Under the pieces are notes generated by a model, which did not search any database, had not been told where the DNA came from, and worked only from the letters and a program-made list of their open reading frames with translations. The translations under genes and the position numbers were made by a program. Of a stretch of DNA of 64,000 nt, positions 34,999 through 47,400 are shown in pieces. Each line of letters starts with the position of its first letter. The stretch's first letter is position 1. Source of the stretch: Sipunculus nudus (taxonomy: Eukaryota; Annelida; Sipuncula; Golfingiida; Sipunculidae). Location: positions 11,495,964 to 11,559,963 of the forward strand of contig CM049320.1 in the NCBI GenBank assembly GCA_026874595.1, written 5' to 3'.

Positions 34999-35510
34999 GA
35001 ATTCCTAAATGCCATGCGCTTGTTGGGATACATCAACAAGGTCAACCGCATAATCTCTAGAAGACGACACAAGCAAAAAAAAGCCAGGCATACTACTTAC
35101 TCGTATTATCAACACTTCGGGTCAGTTCGCAGAGTATAAATACGACAATCTTGAAGTACCCATACCGATACCTTCCATAGTTTGACTAAAGATCACCAGT
35201 AGCGAGGACGGTAAACCGAACATGTTCTGTGTTCATGATTGTGTATATACTCGTACGTGTACGAACTTTGTATTACTTTGCCACGGTATAGGTCATACAT
35301 AAGTCAAAGATATTTCATTATTTATCAGCCCGCTTTTGGCACACAAAAAAAAACTATAACCGAATAAGCAATATCTCGCAAACATTAGTCAAAGGACCTA
35401 TTTTCAACCTTAGGTAGCTGCAATCGGACCGATCCTCCGCCACTAAACATTTCACAAGAAATGCGAGCTCCACACTATGCAGTAACAAACACCAATAAGT
35501 AATGCATGTT

Positions 35511-36559
35511 CATCCATTGGCTACAATTTAATTTTCAAACCCCATCTATTCACGGGAATAGATACCTTTGTATGTGCGATTATAGTCATTTCTTCTCCTA
35601 CTTGAATGCAATTTTGTAACTGTTCTTTGTAACATTTTTGTAGCACCATCAATCACCATCTGTGCTAATTAAGTTACAAACGAAGTTGTTGAATGTATAA
35701 AAATATGTCACAGCATTCTCTTTTTATTATGTGATCATTGTATGTTCGTCATGCAGAGTCAATTTTTACATTTAATTCCCTCACATCTGCCAATCGTTCG
35801 GTGTCTAATTGTGGCATGCTTTTTAAGCATGCAGTAACTGTAAAGATATTTTGAGTTTAATAGGGTTTTATATGATTTCTCAATGGGAAATTTTACCCTG
35901 GTATAAGACCAAAAAGAAAAAAAACAGGCTGCACATTACTGCGTCTTTCCAAGTGACTTTTTTTGCTGTATTGCCATTGACCGCGTCCTCAATCAGTTAC
36001 GTCTACATACATAAACAAAGAAATATTTTTTTATAAATTTCCTAGTAGTACAGCTCTCAAGTAAAGGTTATGTGGGTGACACAGTCTATTCAACCAAACA
36101 ATAATGGCTGTAGTAAAATCCAGTGATAACCCATGGCAACCCATGGCAACCACCTATTTTTTCCATGACTTAGTGGAAAGATTTTATCTACAGTTATCCT
36201 ACTGTTGCATGCCGGACTCATGCAAAAGTAAAGTTAGTAAAGTCAGTCTGTCGTATCAAACCACATATACTTTTCGCTACGCTTCACATACCGTAAAGCC
36301 TTCACACCACACTTGTGTTAGCTGGTCCCAGTAGATGGCGCCAGCTCTTTGTAAAATCTCCACTCTTTAAAAAAATAAAACCTTATCATGAACAAAACTA
36401 AAAAAAATATGCATCACATTATGAACTTGATGAGTAGATATGAATATCATACGAGTCCCTAGCGAATGTAACACATTAGAGGTATAGGTCTAGCTCACTC
36501 AGTTGGATGGATAAAAATTAAGGCACCTTCATGCCTGCCCGGGTAGCATACATAGGAGT
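35511..36559. other. Spacer, no gene seen
   Basis: AT-rich sequence without exon-like frames. The frame at 36104-36334 has no recognisable domain. Confidence 0.5.
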
Positions 36560-37660
36560 AATGTTTATGTTCTCTTTAAGTACCTCATAAAGGTCCTAAC
36601 CTGTTCAGAAGTGAAGGGGCCCCATCAGAAGCTAAATCCGGTGATGGTATCAGCTCTGATGCCGATCCATTGGCCTCAGCTGACGTATGTCCAGAGAGGT
36701 TGGTGTTACCTTGACCGCTGACCACACATGCAGGTACACACTGGACCATGGTCATATGGACAGCTGTTGCTGAACGAACCTGCATCCGGGGATCTGCGAA
36801 ATTTGCCAAAAGAGAGTTTGCACCTTATATGATCTGGGACCAGATAACTTTCTTTCCTGACCATAATCCCATCTGTCATCCTTGATGTGAGGTTACGGTT
36901 TTTCTTAAGCATAGTCATCTGGTGACATATCGGGAGAACGGAAGAAACAGTACGGTTACAATACTCTTTTGATCTTCTGCGTGTATCCTTAATTTGTGAC
37001 TGTACCAGCTAAGAGCACGCAGTGTCTGAAATCAACTGTTGTTTTGCAACTTGAATAGTACTTCTAAAATCTTCTGCCAAAGCATCGCTGGGCGGGACTT
37101 AATGTGTGGCCCTGAGGTGGAGTGTTCCTGTGAAGTAACAAGAGTAACAAGGCCAGTTGTTTGTCATTAGAATTCATGGTGAAAGATATTGCAATGTTAA
37201 CAGACGCCTATGCTTTCTAATTGCCTTGGGACCAAGATGGTGACGAAGTTATATGAAGTATGTCCAGCTCATGACAAAATACAATATACTCCTGAGAGAC
37301 AAATTGTGGACCATTGTCTGTCAATACCCTCTCCGGATTTCCATACCTAGCGAATTCTTCCTTGGTCATGGTTATTGTACTAGCAGAAAGTGTGTCATTA
37401 TAGTCATCTATTTCTATGAAGTTTGAAAATTAGTCTATAGCTCGTGCTGGCTTCAAAACCTCAAACATTGTCAATACACTTCAATTTTAACAGTTCTCCA
37501 CGTATATTTGCTGACTGTAGGCCAAAGACAAACTTATCTCTCATATTCTGATCAACTAAATGAGCATAATTCAATGAAAATGCCGACTGACGTACTCTTA
37601 TTTCCTATTCTGTAATTGACTCATGTGACATTTGTTTGTGTTCATGAAATTAATATCTGT
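36560..37660 (-). mobile_element. Decayed Gypsy-type LTR retrotransposon remnant (gag piece joined to integrase)
   Basis: On the minus strand, about 37,600-37,440 reads NMRDKFVFGLQSANIRGELL, a Gypsy gag-like block. Just downstream comes DNGPQFVSQEYIVFCHELDI (about 37,310-37,240) followed by HITSSPSW, and further on an SPAQRCFGRR-like motif: the integrase core and its end. Reverse transcriptase and RNase H are missing between them, so there is a large internal deletion. Stops and frameshifts are frequent and no LTRs were identified. Confidence 0.65.
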
Positions 37661-37892
37661 AAGACAAAACTGTGTCCTCACCTTCAAAATGCGTTGCCAA
37701 CTTTCCCATCCAGACCAATAGTTTTGTAATATCTGACATGGGTATAATATGATAATATATTGTCTGGAGACGTCAACTGGAGCAGTTATACAACAAGACA
37801 ATGCTTTAAGTTCATGACAGATGTTTATTGAACAACAGAATGTGACAACCCGATTGATCACTGAGGCTAAAAACCTTATAATTGTGAAGTGA

Positions 37893-39690
37893 TTGACAAC
37901 GTCAGTGATAGCAGAACTCTTTTTTAAAGTTGCTAGTGAACTTTTAGGTCGTTTAAAGAAACATTTCGTGTTACCTGATTATTCCTCTACTGAGGAAATT
38001 ATGTCAAGATTGGATGATTACTTTAACAGAAAAATCAAACTGATTCAAGACAGTATTGATCAGAGTCGAGAATCAAGTGCAGAGTTTCTTATACCTCAAT
38101 GCAAGGTTTACCGGACTCAGTTCACACCGGTCAGTGTTGATAATGTTTGTAAACTCATCCAATCTTCCCCTAACAAGTCCAACGGGCTTGACCCTTTTCC
38201 GACAGTGCTATGTAAAATTTATGCACAAATACTTGCCCATATCATTTGTATAATCATAAATGCGTGTTTTAGGGAAGGACATGCCCATAGTTGTCTAAAA
38301 ATGATACTTCTGACACCATTAATAAAAAAATCCTTAATGGACCTAAATGACTTAAAGATTTACCAGCCTTTGTGAAATTTGGGTGGTTCAATGTTCCTGG
38401 AGAAAATGGTTGCTAAGCCACTCAATAAATATTTTGAAAAACATCACTTAGCAGAGCACGAACAATCGGCCAACCGCCTAGGCCATAGCAAAGAATCTGC
38501 ACTCCTAAGTGTACATATTGATATACTCGTGGCTTTGTCACAAAAAAAAGTCTGTCATTTTGGTATTATTGGATCTGTCAGCGGCATTCGACACTGTCAG
38601 TCATTGAATGCTGCTGACTGTACCCACTAGACTGGGTTTATCAGACAAAGTGCTGAAATTGTTTTTGTCCTACCTAATGCACCACTCTCAGCATATTTGT
38701 ATATCAGGCATGCAGTCCTAGGGTAAGGAGCTTTTTTGTTGGAAACCTCATGGTAGCGTCCTCGGCCCAATTTTGTTTACCTAGTACACTGCATCACTAG
38801 GTAGACTCCTGCGTGCACAGGGAATATCCTATCATCTTTATGCAGATGACACTCAATTTTATTTTTCTTTTGACCAAGCATCAATAACAGAAGCGGTTTC
38901 AGAAATGGAAAACTGCACTCGGCTTCTCGAAGAATGAATGAATAAGCATATCCTGTAGATGATATTTCTTAAACTAAAGTCTAGGTAATTTCATCCAAAT
39001 ATTTACAGATTGTTTCAGTCCCCTAACCTAAAGCCGGTAAATCCATGGTTGATGGGTCTCTGCAAGCTAGAAACATAGACGTCATTGTTGACGGAAGTTT
39101 AAGCATGAAACCACATATTTAGAATATCTGTAAGCATGATATTTACAGCTTAGGAACAGTGTGATACTTAAACAGTTTCTTAACATATAAGCAACTTCTG
39201 AAGTTGGTGCATGCATTTATAACATCACCAATAGATTACTGCAATTCTTTACTACTAAAAGTTCCAGTCTTTACCCACTGGAACTTGTTCAGAACACAGC
39301 CGCACAGGTCATCAGTGGGACCAAACGAGGAGATCATATCACTACTGTATTGATAACTCCCCATTGGCTTCCAGTACGTTAGCGGACAGAGGACCAGGTC
39401 TTAGTGATGGTATTTAAATGTATATACGATGAGGCTCCTGGATACTTAGTTTAGCTTATCTTTCACCATGAGCCCACAAGGTCTCTCAAGTCAGCTAATC
39501 TGCACCAACTTGTAGTACCATTTACAAGGTCGACTTTTGCTATAGAACGAGCTTTAGGTTTTTCAGGGCCTAGATTGTTGAACGAACAATATCAACATTT
39601 GAAATCTGCAGTCACTTTTGAACGTTTTAAAAAACAACTGAAAACACATCTTTTTATAAAGGCATATGTTTGTATGTAAATTTTACTATC
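37893..39690 (+). pseudogene. Decayed CR1/L2-type LINE reverse transcriptase
   Basis: The first frame (37893-38375) has PNKSNGLDPFPTVLCKI and LLTPLIKKS, then a stop. The next frame continues FLEKMVAKPLNKYFEKH and SAKESALLSVH-like sequence. At about 38,835 HLYADDTQFYFSF carries the YADD polymerase motif. The C-terminal part has TPHWLPV, then PTRSLKSANLHQL and FKKQLKTHLFIKAY near 39,620-39,665. The order matches a LINE ORF2 running to its 3' end, with many stops and frame breaks. It lies just upstream of gene 2's CARD exon. Confidence 0.8.
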
Positions 39691-39961
39691 TTCATCTATT
39701 TATTTTAATTTAATTACCGTGTGCATTTTTTAGTTATACATGTACAGTAGTTATTTCAGTATTTTCTATTTTAAATTTTAAGTTTTGCAGATTATTTAAT
39801 GAGCTATGGTATTTATGTGTATTGAGGACTACAACCGTGATATTCTGTTTTGTGTAGAACTGTTTTTCTTGCATGTATATAGAGCTGGCACTGGAGCTCA
39901 AGAAAACAAACAAAACTACATCCACATTAAGAAGTAGACCACTTTATTTCTTTTGTTTCAG

Positions 39962-40903
39962 AGCTGATGAGACATGGCGTGGACACAAGACCACCTGCGC
40001 GTGCTGAAGAAAAACCGTCTGCATATGGTGAAAAACATAGACCTGACCAACTCAGAATTATGGGAGGCATTAGTTACCCGGGAGGTTGTGTCCTCGACGC
40101 AAAGAGAAAATATGGAGGTATTCTGCATAAAGCAAAATTTGCTAAATTTTATATTGGTATAAATATTGCTTGTCTTTGTTAAAATAAATTCATGTGAAGT
40201 ATTTAGACATTTGGCTAAAAAAATATACGTTCTGGTATGCTGGACATAACGTCATTGAAACCCATTCAAACGTTCAAGAGTTGGTAGGACAGAACTTTCG
40301 GTATATGATCCTGAGAAAAGAATCCTTGATAGGGTTGATTAAAAAAGACTAATGCTTTATCCTCCTATAGAAAAAAAACACCCGCTGTTTTGGATTCATA
40401 AAAGTTGCAAAATACCAATTTCTTTGAATTCATAAGCACTAGCTTCCTATATCTGTCTTCGTTCTCGTGCTGATGAATAAAGCTTGTATGAGCATGCATA
40501 GCAAGAAAACTTTAAATATTTTGTTGCTCGGTCATTTCTACGTGTTTGAAAATATAGAATATAATTCTAAATCAGATTCGTTTGTTTGAGGTGACATATG
40601 CTTTTAAAATTTGAGACTTTTTTAAATCTTTAATTATATTTATGAAATATAGATTTTAATTACTTCTTTGCAATTAAATCATATAAAATCAAAGTCATCA
40701 TCATATAATATTTATACCTCTCTTATCATATACCTATCATATTATTTCATATTGTTTTTTCCACTAGGGAAGAAATCCGGCAAACAATAAACAAGTCTCC
40801 GCTCTGCTGACACACCTTGAGAAACGACCAACAAAGGATTTTATCGAGTTCCTGAAGGCCCTGCAGGAAACGGACCAAAAGGATATTGCAGATTTTTTGG
40901 CGG
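39962..40903 (+). CDS. Gene 2 exons 1-2: CARD domain
   Basis: The acceptor TTTGTTTCAG| is followed by 12 nt of leader and the ATG at 39974. Exon 1 gives MAWTQDHLRVLKKNRLHMVK, DLTNSELWEALVTREVVSS and ends E|GTATTC in phase 0. Exon 2 (40768-40903) gives NNKQVSALLTHLEKRP, DFIEFLKALQETDQKDIADF and ends G|GTGAGT in phase 1. The six-helix CARD pattern is clear: an N-terminal L-x3-R/K-x3-L helix, a closing 'L..RP..DF..FL.AL' block, and about 90 residues in all. Confidence 0.9.
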
Positions 40904-41433
40904 GTGAGTAAATGATTTAATTCCCTCAACTTCAATGTTTTCTAAAAATCTGAATGGCAAAACAGCAGAAATGTTAAGGTCGTATTTTAGCTAGAAGCGC
41001 TGATCATTTGATCATCTTGACTGCTTAAAAAATAATTTTGGAATAAGTGTCAGTATGCATAGTAAACAATTAGTCTTACTGTTACTTAATTACGCTAATT
41101 AGACAAAAGCATTCCACACCCAAAGTAACAGGAAACTATATGTTACTTTCAGGGAAATTTCCTTTCAACACGTCGATTTCACCTTTCTGTGCATCTTTTT
41201 TATCAGACTTGATCGTTACAGTTAGACAGGTCTCAATGTCTACGTTCATTTACACAGACATCGGAATTTAATATATGTGCAAATACAAAGAAGCAAACAT
41301 AGACGAGTAAGAAAGACAACCTTTACTAATTACATGGAGATGCCTTTATCATGAATGTTGCTAGCCTCTAAGTCTCTTTCCCATGAAATGTCCGATCGGT
41401 CTGTTGTGAAATAGACCAATGACAGATGTATAT

Positions 41434-41491
<58 letters not shown>

Positions 41492-44400
41492 ACAGTTTGT
41501 CTCTATCCCATGAAATGTCTACTTGGTGTGTGAAAAAGACCCCAGAAAGATATACAGTTCTTTTTCTTTATAGATCAGATTGGCTATGTCATCCCCAGTG
41601 AAGGTATTCATAACTTCCTCATTTTGACTCATATTTAACGGTTTGGGGTTTTTCCACAGTGAATTTAAAGATAAAAGATTATATTTATTTTGTATCACTG
41701 TAATTGATAAAAACTAGTATTTTCTATTTTATTCATTTAATATACACCACGTTGCAAGTATTTCTGTTGTAGAGAGGGAACCGATTTATCTTATATCTGA
41801 AACAATGTTTCTTTAACTTTACATTTCATCACTAGTATTTTAATCAGACCCAGACCAGTCGAAATATCCACATGCTGCCGGGAACGTCAGTCAGCCAAGC
41901 GAACAGCCAACGAGAACGGCAGGTAATAATCATTTTAACCTATGTTTATAATTATTTTTTAAAAATGCAGTCTAAGTACACTCATAATAATGAAAAATAC
42001 ATTTGTTTTAGATTTTCACACGTTAAATGGATACGCGTGTGATCAATTCTGGATTTTGTGAAATTTACTACCTTGATAATGAAGTCAATGGAAGGGAGCG
42101 CGTGTTACATATACATTCAATTCATTCCCCTTCCTTCTGATATGACAATAATAGCCGTTCTTGGTATATTATGATGGTCCCATGCCTCTTTAATCAATTC
42201 CACAGTGCAACCAGAAGATATTGCAGAGGGCGTGAGGAGCATCCAAATGTGTAACATAAGAGCCTCCACTTGGGAATTCTATCAAACTGTCAAACACAGG
42301 GTAATTAATACCGTCGAAGGATTAATGTTTTAATCCTCTTTGTAATTCTAAAAATGTTCTGTGCATAAAGACAATCAGTTCAATCACATATGATAAACAT
42401 GATAAAAGCATATACATTGAGAAATTTAATATTTTGGTACTGACCATAGATTATTGCCCGATACTTTTTAAATACTTGGTTACATTGCCAGAGGAAAAAT
42501 GTAGTTCTTAACGGTACAAGAAGGTGTCAAGATTTGACCAAGCTTTCAAGGCTATTTTCTAAGTATTTTTATTCTTTGTTTTATCGAGATTTTTATTTTT
42601 TATCAAATATGAATATGCTTGTAGAGGGACTCTTGATTTATAAATAATCCTTTTCATTATACAGAGCTACGACCTTACTGGTTCGGAAAAAGGTCGTGTA
42701 TTGATCGTGAATGTAACCGAGAATCGGACAGGATGCGCAGTGGACGAGAACACCCTGACCGACCTCTTCAAGGATCTAGGGTTTTCTGTCGAGGTGCTAA
42801 AAGATCCTGACTATTTGGTGAGTGGCTGGATGTCATATTGTATAAAACCGTGTTTAAATGTGCGCCTATATGAATATATGCGTATATGTGCTTTCGATGG
42901 GCTCGCATATGCGTATAAACTTGATTTATTATAAGTATATAATGGAACAGTGGATATAACAGACATTTTTTAAAAGATACTGGACTTACGTCATGACACT
43001 GGATCATAACCGTACAAATCGCTCCTGTGGCGACATCCACACATATATATTTACATACGCATATACCCTGGAAGACACGTGGAGATACAATAGTTACAAA
43101 ATCATATGGACACAGCTTTTTTTTAATAAGATCTGTAGTGTTTGCATCATATCAAATACAATTACCCTTGGCTCCCTATCCTATCTGGTGAATATGTATT
43201 AAAGCGTATGACAACGTATTTAATTTGAAGTATTTATTGGATAGTCTATAATTTCATTATTTAGTGAGCCCCTCCCTTGTCCTTAATCAACTCGGTTCTT
43301 TGTTTGTTCTCCAGAATTCTTATTAGACTATAATTGCTAGTATTTGGAAATATGTATTCCTTGTTATATAATGCAGGAACTACATGACGCTTTAGAGGCA
43401 TTTGTGACTAACCCAGCCAACAGGAAAGCCAAATGTGTGTTCGTGGTCATGATGGCACACGGTGGAATGAACAGAGAAAGGCTCTTTATCAAGCTGAGGA
43501 ACGGAGCTGAGTGTTATTTTCGAGAAAAACTTGATGACTTCTTCAGCTCTAGCAAGTGCCCTGATCTGATTGGCAAGCCGAAGGTGTACAACATCCAAGC
43601 TTGTATGGGAAGTAAGTAACTGAATAACACGCTATATCATTTGGAGACACACAAACATGAAATGAACAGTTAAGGAAAGAGTTCGCGGGTTTTCTTACTG
43701 CGGTTCTATTAAAGTGGCTGCGTGTCAAAAAAAGGCTATAGTCAAGGTGAAACCTAGTGGTTTTTGCCCATGAGACATGAGAGTATATTGACCTGTCAGA
43801 TTTGCATGCTTTGTAATGTCGACAGTCTCTGTCAGAATTAGGTCACGTCGTGTTTGTGGCAGCCTCGTGCAATGTCAGATGAATCACAATGACGTTATAT
43901 TTATGGAACTATAAACGATTATAGTTATCTGACAGGCCTTTGCTAATAATATGTGGGAAACAAACAGAAATAGACGGATGTTATACCTTCTTGAAGCTTC
44001 CGCCATTGAGAATGTAAACGAAACATTCTGATGAGAGCCTCCAGATGGTAAACGAAGAAAACTAAAGCAAAAAATGTGGATTAGAGACATGGTTTTTGCG
44101 ACGGCCTTCCAAGGTAGATTATGTTTGCCTCCCTCATCTACCGGCTATCTCTCTCTCTCCCAAAATTCAACGTTACTTTTATAGCTCAGTACGCTATAGC
44201 GATCAATAATCGTCTCGCCGTCCGTCTATAAAATATCTTCTTGGAAACCTGGAATTAGGTCACTGTGACCAATATTCCTTGAGCTCTAAGAATAATTAAA
44301 ATTAAACCAGCTCCAGTATCTTTATAACAAATTCATTGATCAAAATGAATCATATTGATCTTGGAGTGATTCATCAGTTCCTGCAAGCTTGTGCCGCCAT

Positions 44401-47400
44401 CTGTATGTTTTTTAAAGCTTCTTTCCCTTATTTTGTTTTCACCTTCAAAGAAGCGGTTGTCCGTTAAAAGGGCACAAATCGTCCCTGTTAGACATAGAAT
44501 CTTCAAACTTGACATCATGAGAGGTCCATGAAAAATCTCCTTGGAAAGCTAATCTGTTACTCATGTCATATGAGCTATGGGGTTCGTAAGTACCTCCCTC
44601 CACTCCCCCCCCCCCCCCGCAATAATTTTAAATCTGATACTAAAGCCCCAGTATGTGAATAAGTAATGCATTGATCGCCATGATACTTTCAATGCATATT
44701 GACCATGAAGTGTTTCATCATTTACTGCAGACTGGTGGCGCAACCTGTATATTCATCTTTATTTTATGTATTTTTAACTCAGCTGAATGAAAGTCAGCTG
44801 AAGTATAGGAATAATGATTTGTCCTTCTTCCGTCCGCCGGGCCATTCGCAGGGCACAAATTGTAACCGCTATTCCTAGTAACTGGTTATTGAATAATCAT
44901 TTAGGTTTTTTAAAAAAGTTATTGAAAACCTTAAATTAGGTCACTGCGACCTATACCCTATGAGCTATGGAGCTAGTAAGAACCCCCAAAATAATTGAAA
45001 ATCTGATACAAAAACTCCAGCATCTAAATAACAAATGCATTGCTCTGCTATAAATATTGTTTTGAATTTTAACATGACTTATTTTGTCAGATCCCGAAAA
45101 CTGTATTTTTTACTTATTCTACATTTTTGTCTGTTTTAAGACCATCCAATGACAGCAGGTATGTCAGTTTCTGAGCTGTGGTTTCATCAAGTGTCCTTAA
45201 ACCCTGTGTGATTATAATTGGTTTCTTCTGTAGGACATAGAATATTCAAACTTGACATCATGGGAGGTTTATGAAAAACCTCCTTGGAAACCATATCTGT
45301 TACCCATGTCCTCCGAGCTATGGGGTTCGTAAGTAGTGGCGCCACCTGTATTTTTTTTCTTTTTTTTCATGCATTTATTTTTCCCTTAATTTTGAGACTA
45401 CAAAATTATATTGATAATCTCAGATTCGCGGCTGTGGTTTAATCTGTGTCATAAAAACCTATTGGGTTTATAAGGGCGCCGCTTGAATAAGCGGATGCCC
45501 TCTCACAATCACATTGTCCGTAAATGTGTTCGTCTGTGCGTCTTTCTGTATGTCCAGTTTGGATTTGACATATGAATTTTAATCTTGACTTATATATGGC
45601 CCACCTCTAACGCAAGGGCTCTATTGATTTTCGGGTTCATGACGTCAAAGATAAAGGGCACATGACTTATATAAAATGATTGTGGATACATCTTAAGCCA
45701 AACTTTTCATCCCGAACCTTACATCTTGCATATATATCTAGCCTGTTAATAGGGGAAGAACATGATTGATTTTGGGGGCACAAGATCAGAGGTCCAGGCC
45801 ACAAGGGCCATCTGTCTACATATTTGTTTCCGGATGATAACTCAAGTGTGGAATAACATATTGGTTTCAATCTTGACTTATATATGACCCTCCAATAATG
45901 TAAGAACCCCTTTGATTTTGGGGTCATGAGGTCAAGAGTCAAGGTCACAAGACCCATTTCATTAAAAAAAATTTAGGATGTATTTTAAGCCAAACTTTTC
46001 ACTTTCAAACCCTTCCAGATATTGCTCACCTGCCAATAGGGGAAGAACCTGATCGATTGTGGGCTCACAATATCAAGGTCAAAGGGGCCATTTATCCACA
46101 TATTAGTTCTCAGATTATAACACCATTTTTGGAACGAAGTTTTGGTTTCAAACTCCCAATTTTGGTAGACAGGTCGGATTAAAACTCACCACGGGACCCA
46201 TAATCTAAATAAAAGGCTTATTAACATATCCTATTCAAAATCAGCTGAGCGTCGAGACCCACTGTCCTTAGATTTTCTCTATTTTGAGACCTTCGAATGA
46301 AGAGGTCTAGCTAATTATAGGCCACAAACCAAAACCGTTAGATTAGAAATTTCTACCTTTACATCCAGGGAAACCTTTGAACCCTGAAATAAGGCCATTA
46401 TCGCCTATATTTTGTGAATTAGGGGGAACACATGATTCTTAAGCACTCAGTGAGTCAGATGAGGCACAAATTGTGTCTGTTTGGCCTAGATTCCTTGACT
46501 TGAAGAAGTTTACGCTCGTCGAGCAGCTACAGGTTGCTATGGTCAAGACCAAAGCCCTGTGCGCTTTTTAAACACGTTCTCTGAGCCAACAGACGCAATG
46601 CAACACCAAGCCAAGCAGAGCCGCGAGAATCCCCATCGTCCATCCCGAGCCGTAACCTCTTTAGAAAGCCACTGCATCCACAGCCACAAAGGAGAAGCAA
46701 CCCGCATTCCCTCCACCGATCCCAGCAGCGGAGACCCAGCGATGCCATTCGAGAGCCAAACTCGATCATGAGAACGACACTATTACGAGACCCATCGCAA
46801 TTGTACTTGCAGTTTAGGCCATTTTGACCGTATTAACCGGGTTTCCCGGATATATATAGACTCCTCATACATGAATTTCCGAGAGGCCTATAAAAATCTC
46901 CCTGGAAACCTGAAATAATGTCACTGTGACCTATTTTCTGCAAGCTCTGTGAAAGAGCATGATCTTAACTCTCTATCAGACAGATGGACACAAGTGGTAG
47001 CAGCTGGATGTAGGATAAGGTCACTGTAACCTGTATCTACGGTCTTTAGGCAAAACGCATGATTATTAGTACTCTGCGATTCATTTTACCCAATATTTAT
47101 AGCTCCTTGAATTCAGATGGGCGTCATGGCTCAAGGGCCACTTGCTAATTTCTTATTTCAGTTGAGAAAGTTGGATTGATGGTTGATCTTCTTTTACCTC
47201 CACTTCACACGTCAGCCTCTCCTTAAAGTCACCAGCAATTTGACAGAGCTTGGGAACCTCTGTGAGTGCTTTCCAGTCAAAGGGAAGATGGCTCCCTACC
47301 CCGGCATTCAACTTACGAACACACACACATATCTATATATTTATAAAGCTTCCATTGATATGAGATATGAAATTGAAATTAGATATGAAGTCCATTGTTT

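Larger units (their letters stand above)
27280..35510. repeat. Unit B of the tandem duplication, with insertions
   Basis: Collinear with unit A but interrupted. A block of AGCTCAGCTGA-family repeats, microsatellites and a MITE (29,970-32,740) lies between its two halves, and a second MITE (33,822-34,998) splits the right half. The unit ends with GCGAGCTCCACACTATGCAG (about 35,464), matching GAGCTCAACACCATGC of unit A. Divergence by eye is substantial, so the duplication is old. Confidence 0.7.

Noticed and set aside
46527-46771. Opposed frames of 70-80 codons
   Set aside because: Both arise from the same slightly GC-richer patch within intron 6 repeats of gene 2; no homology recognised.
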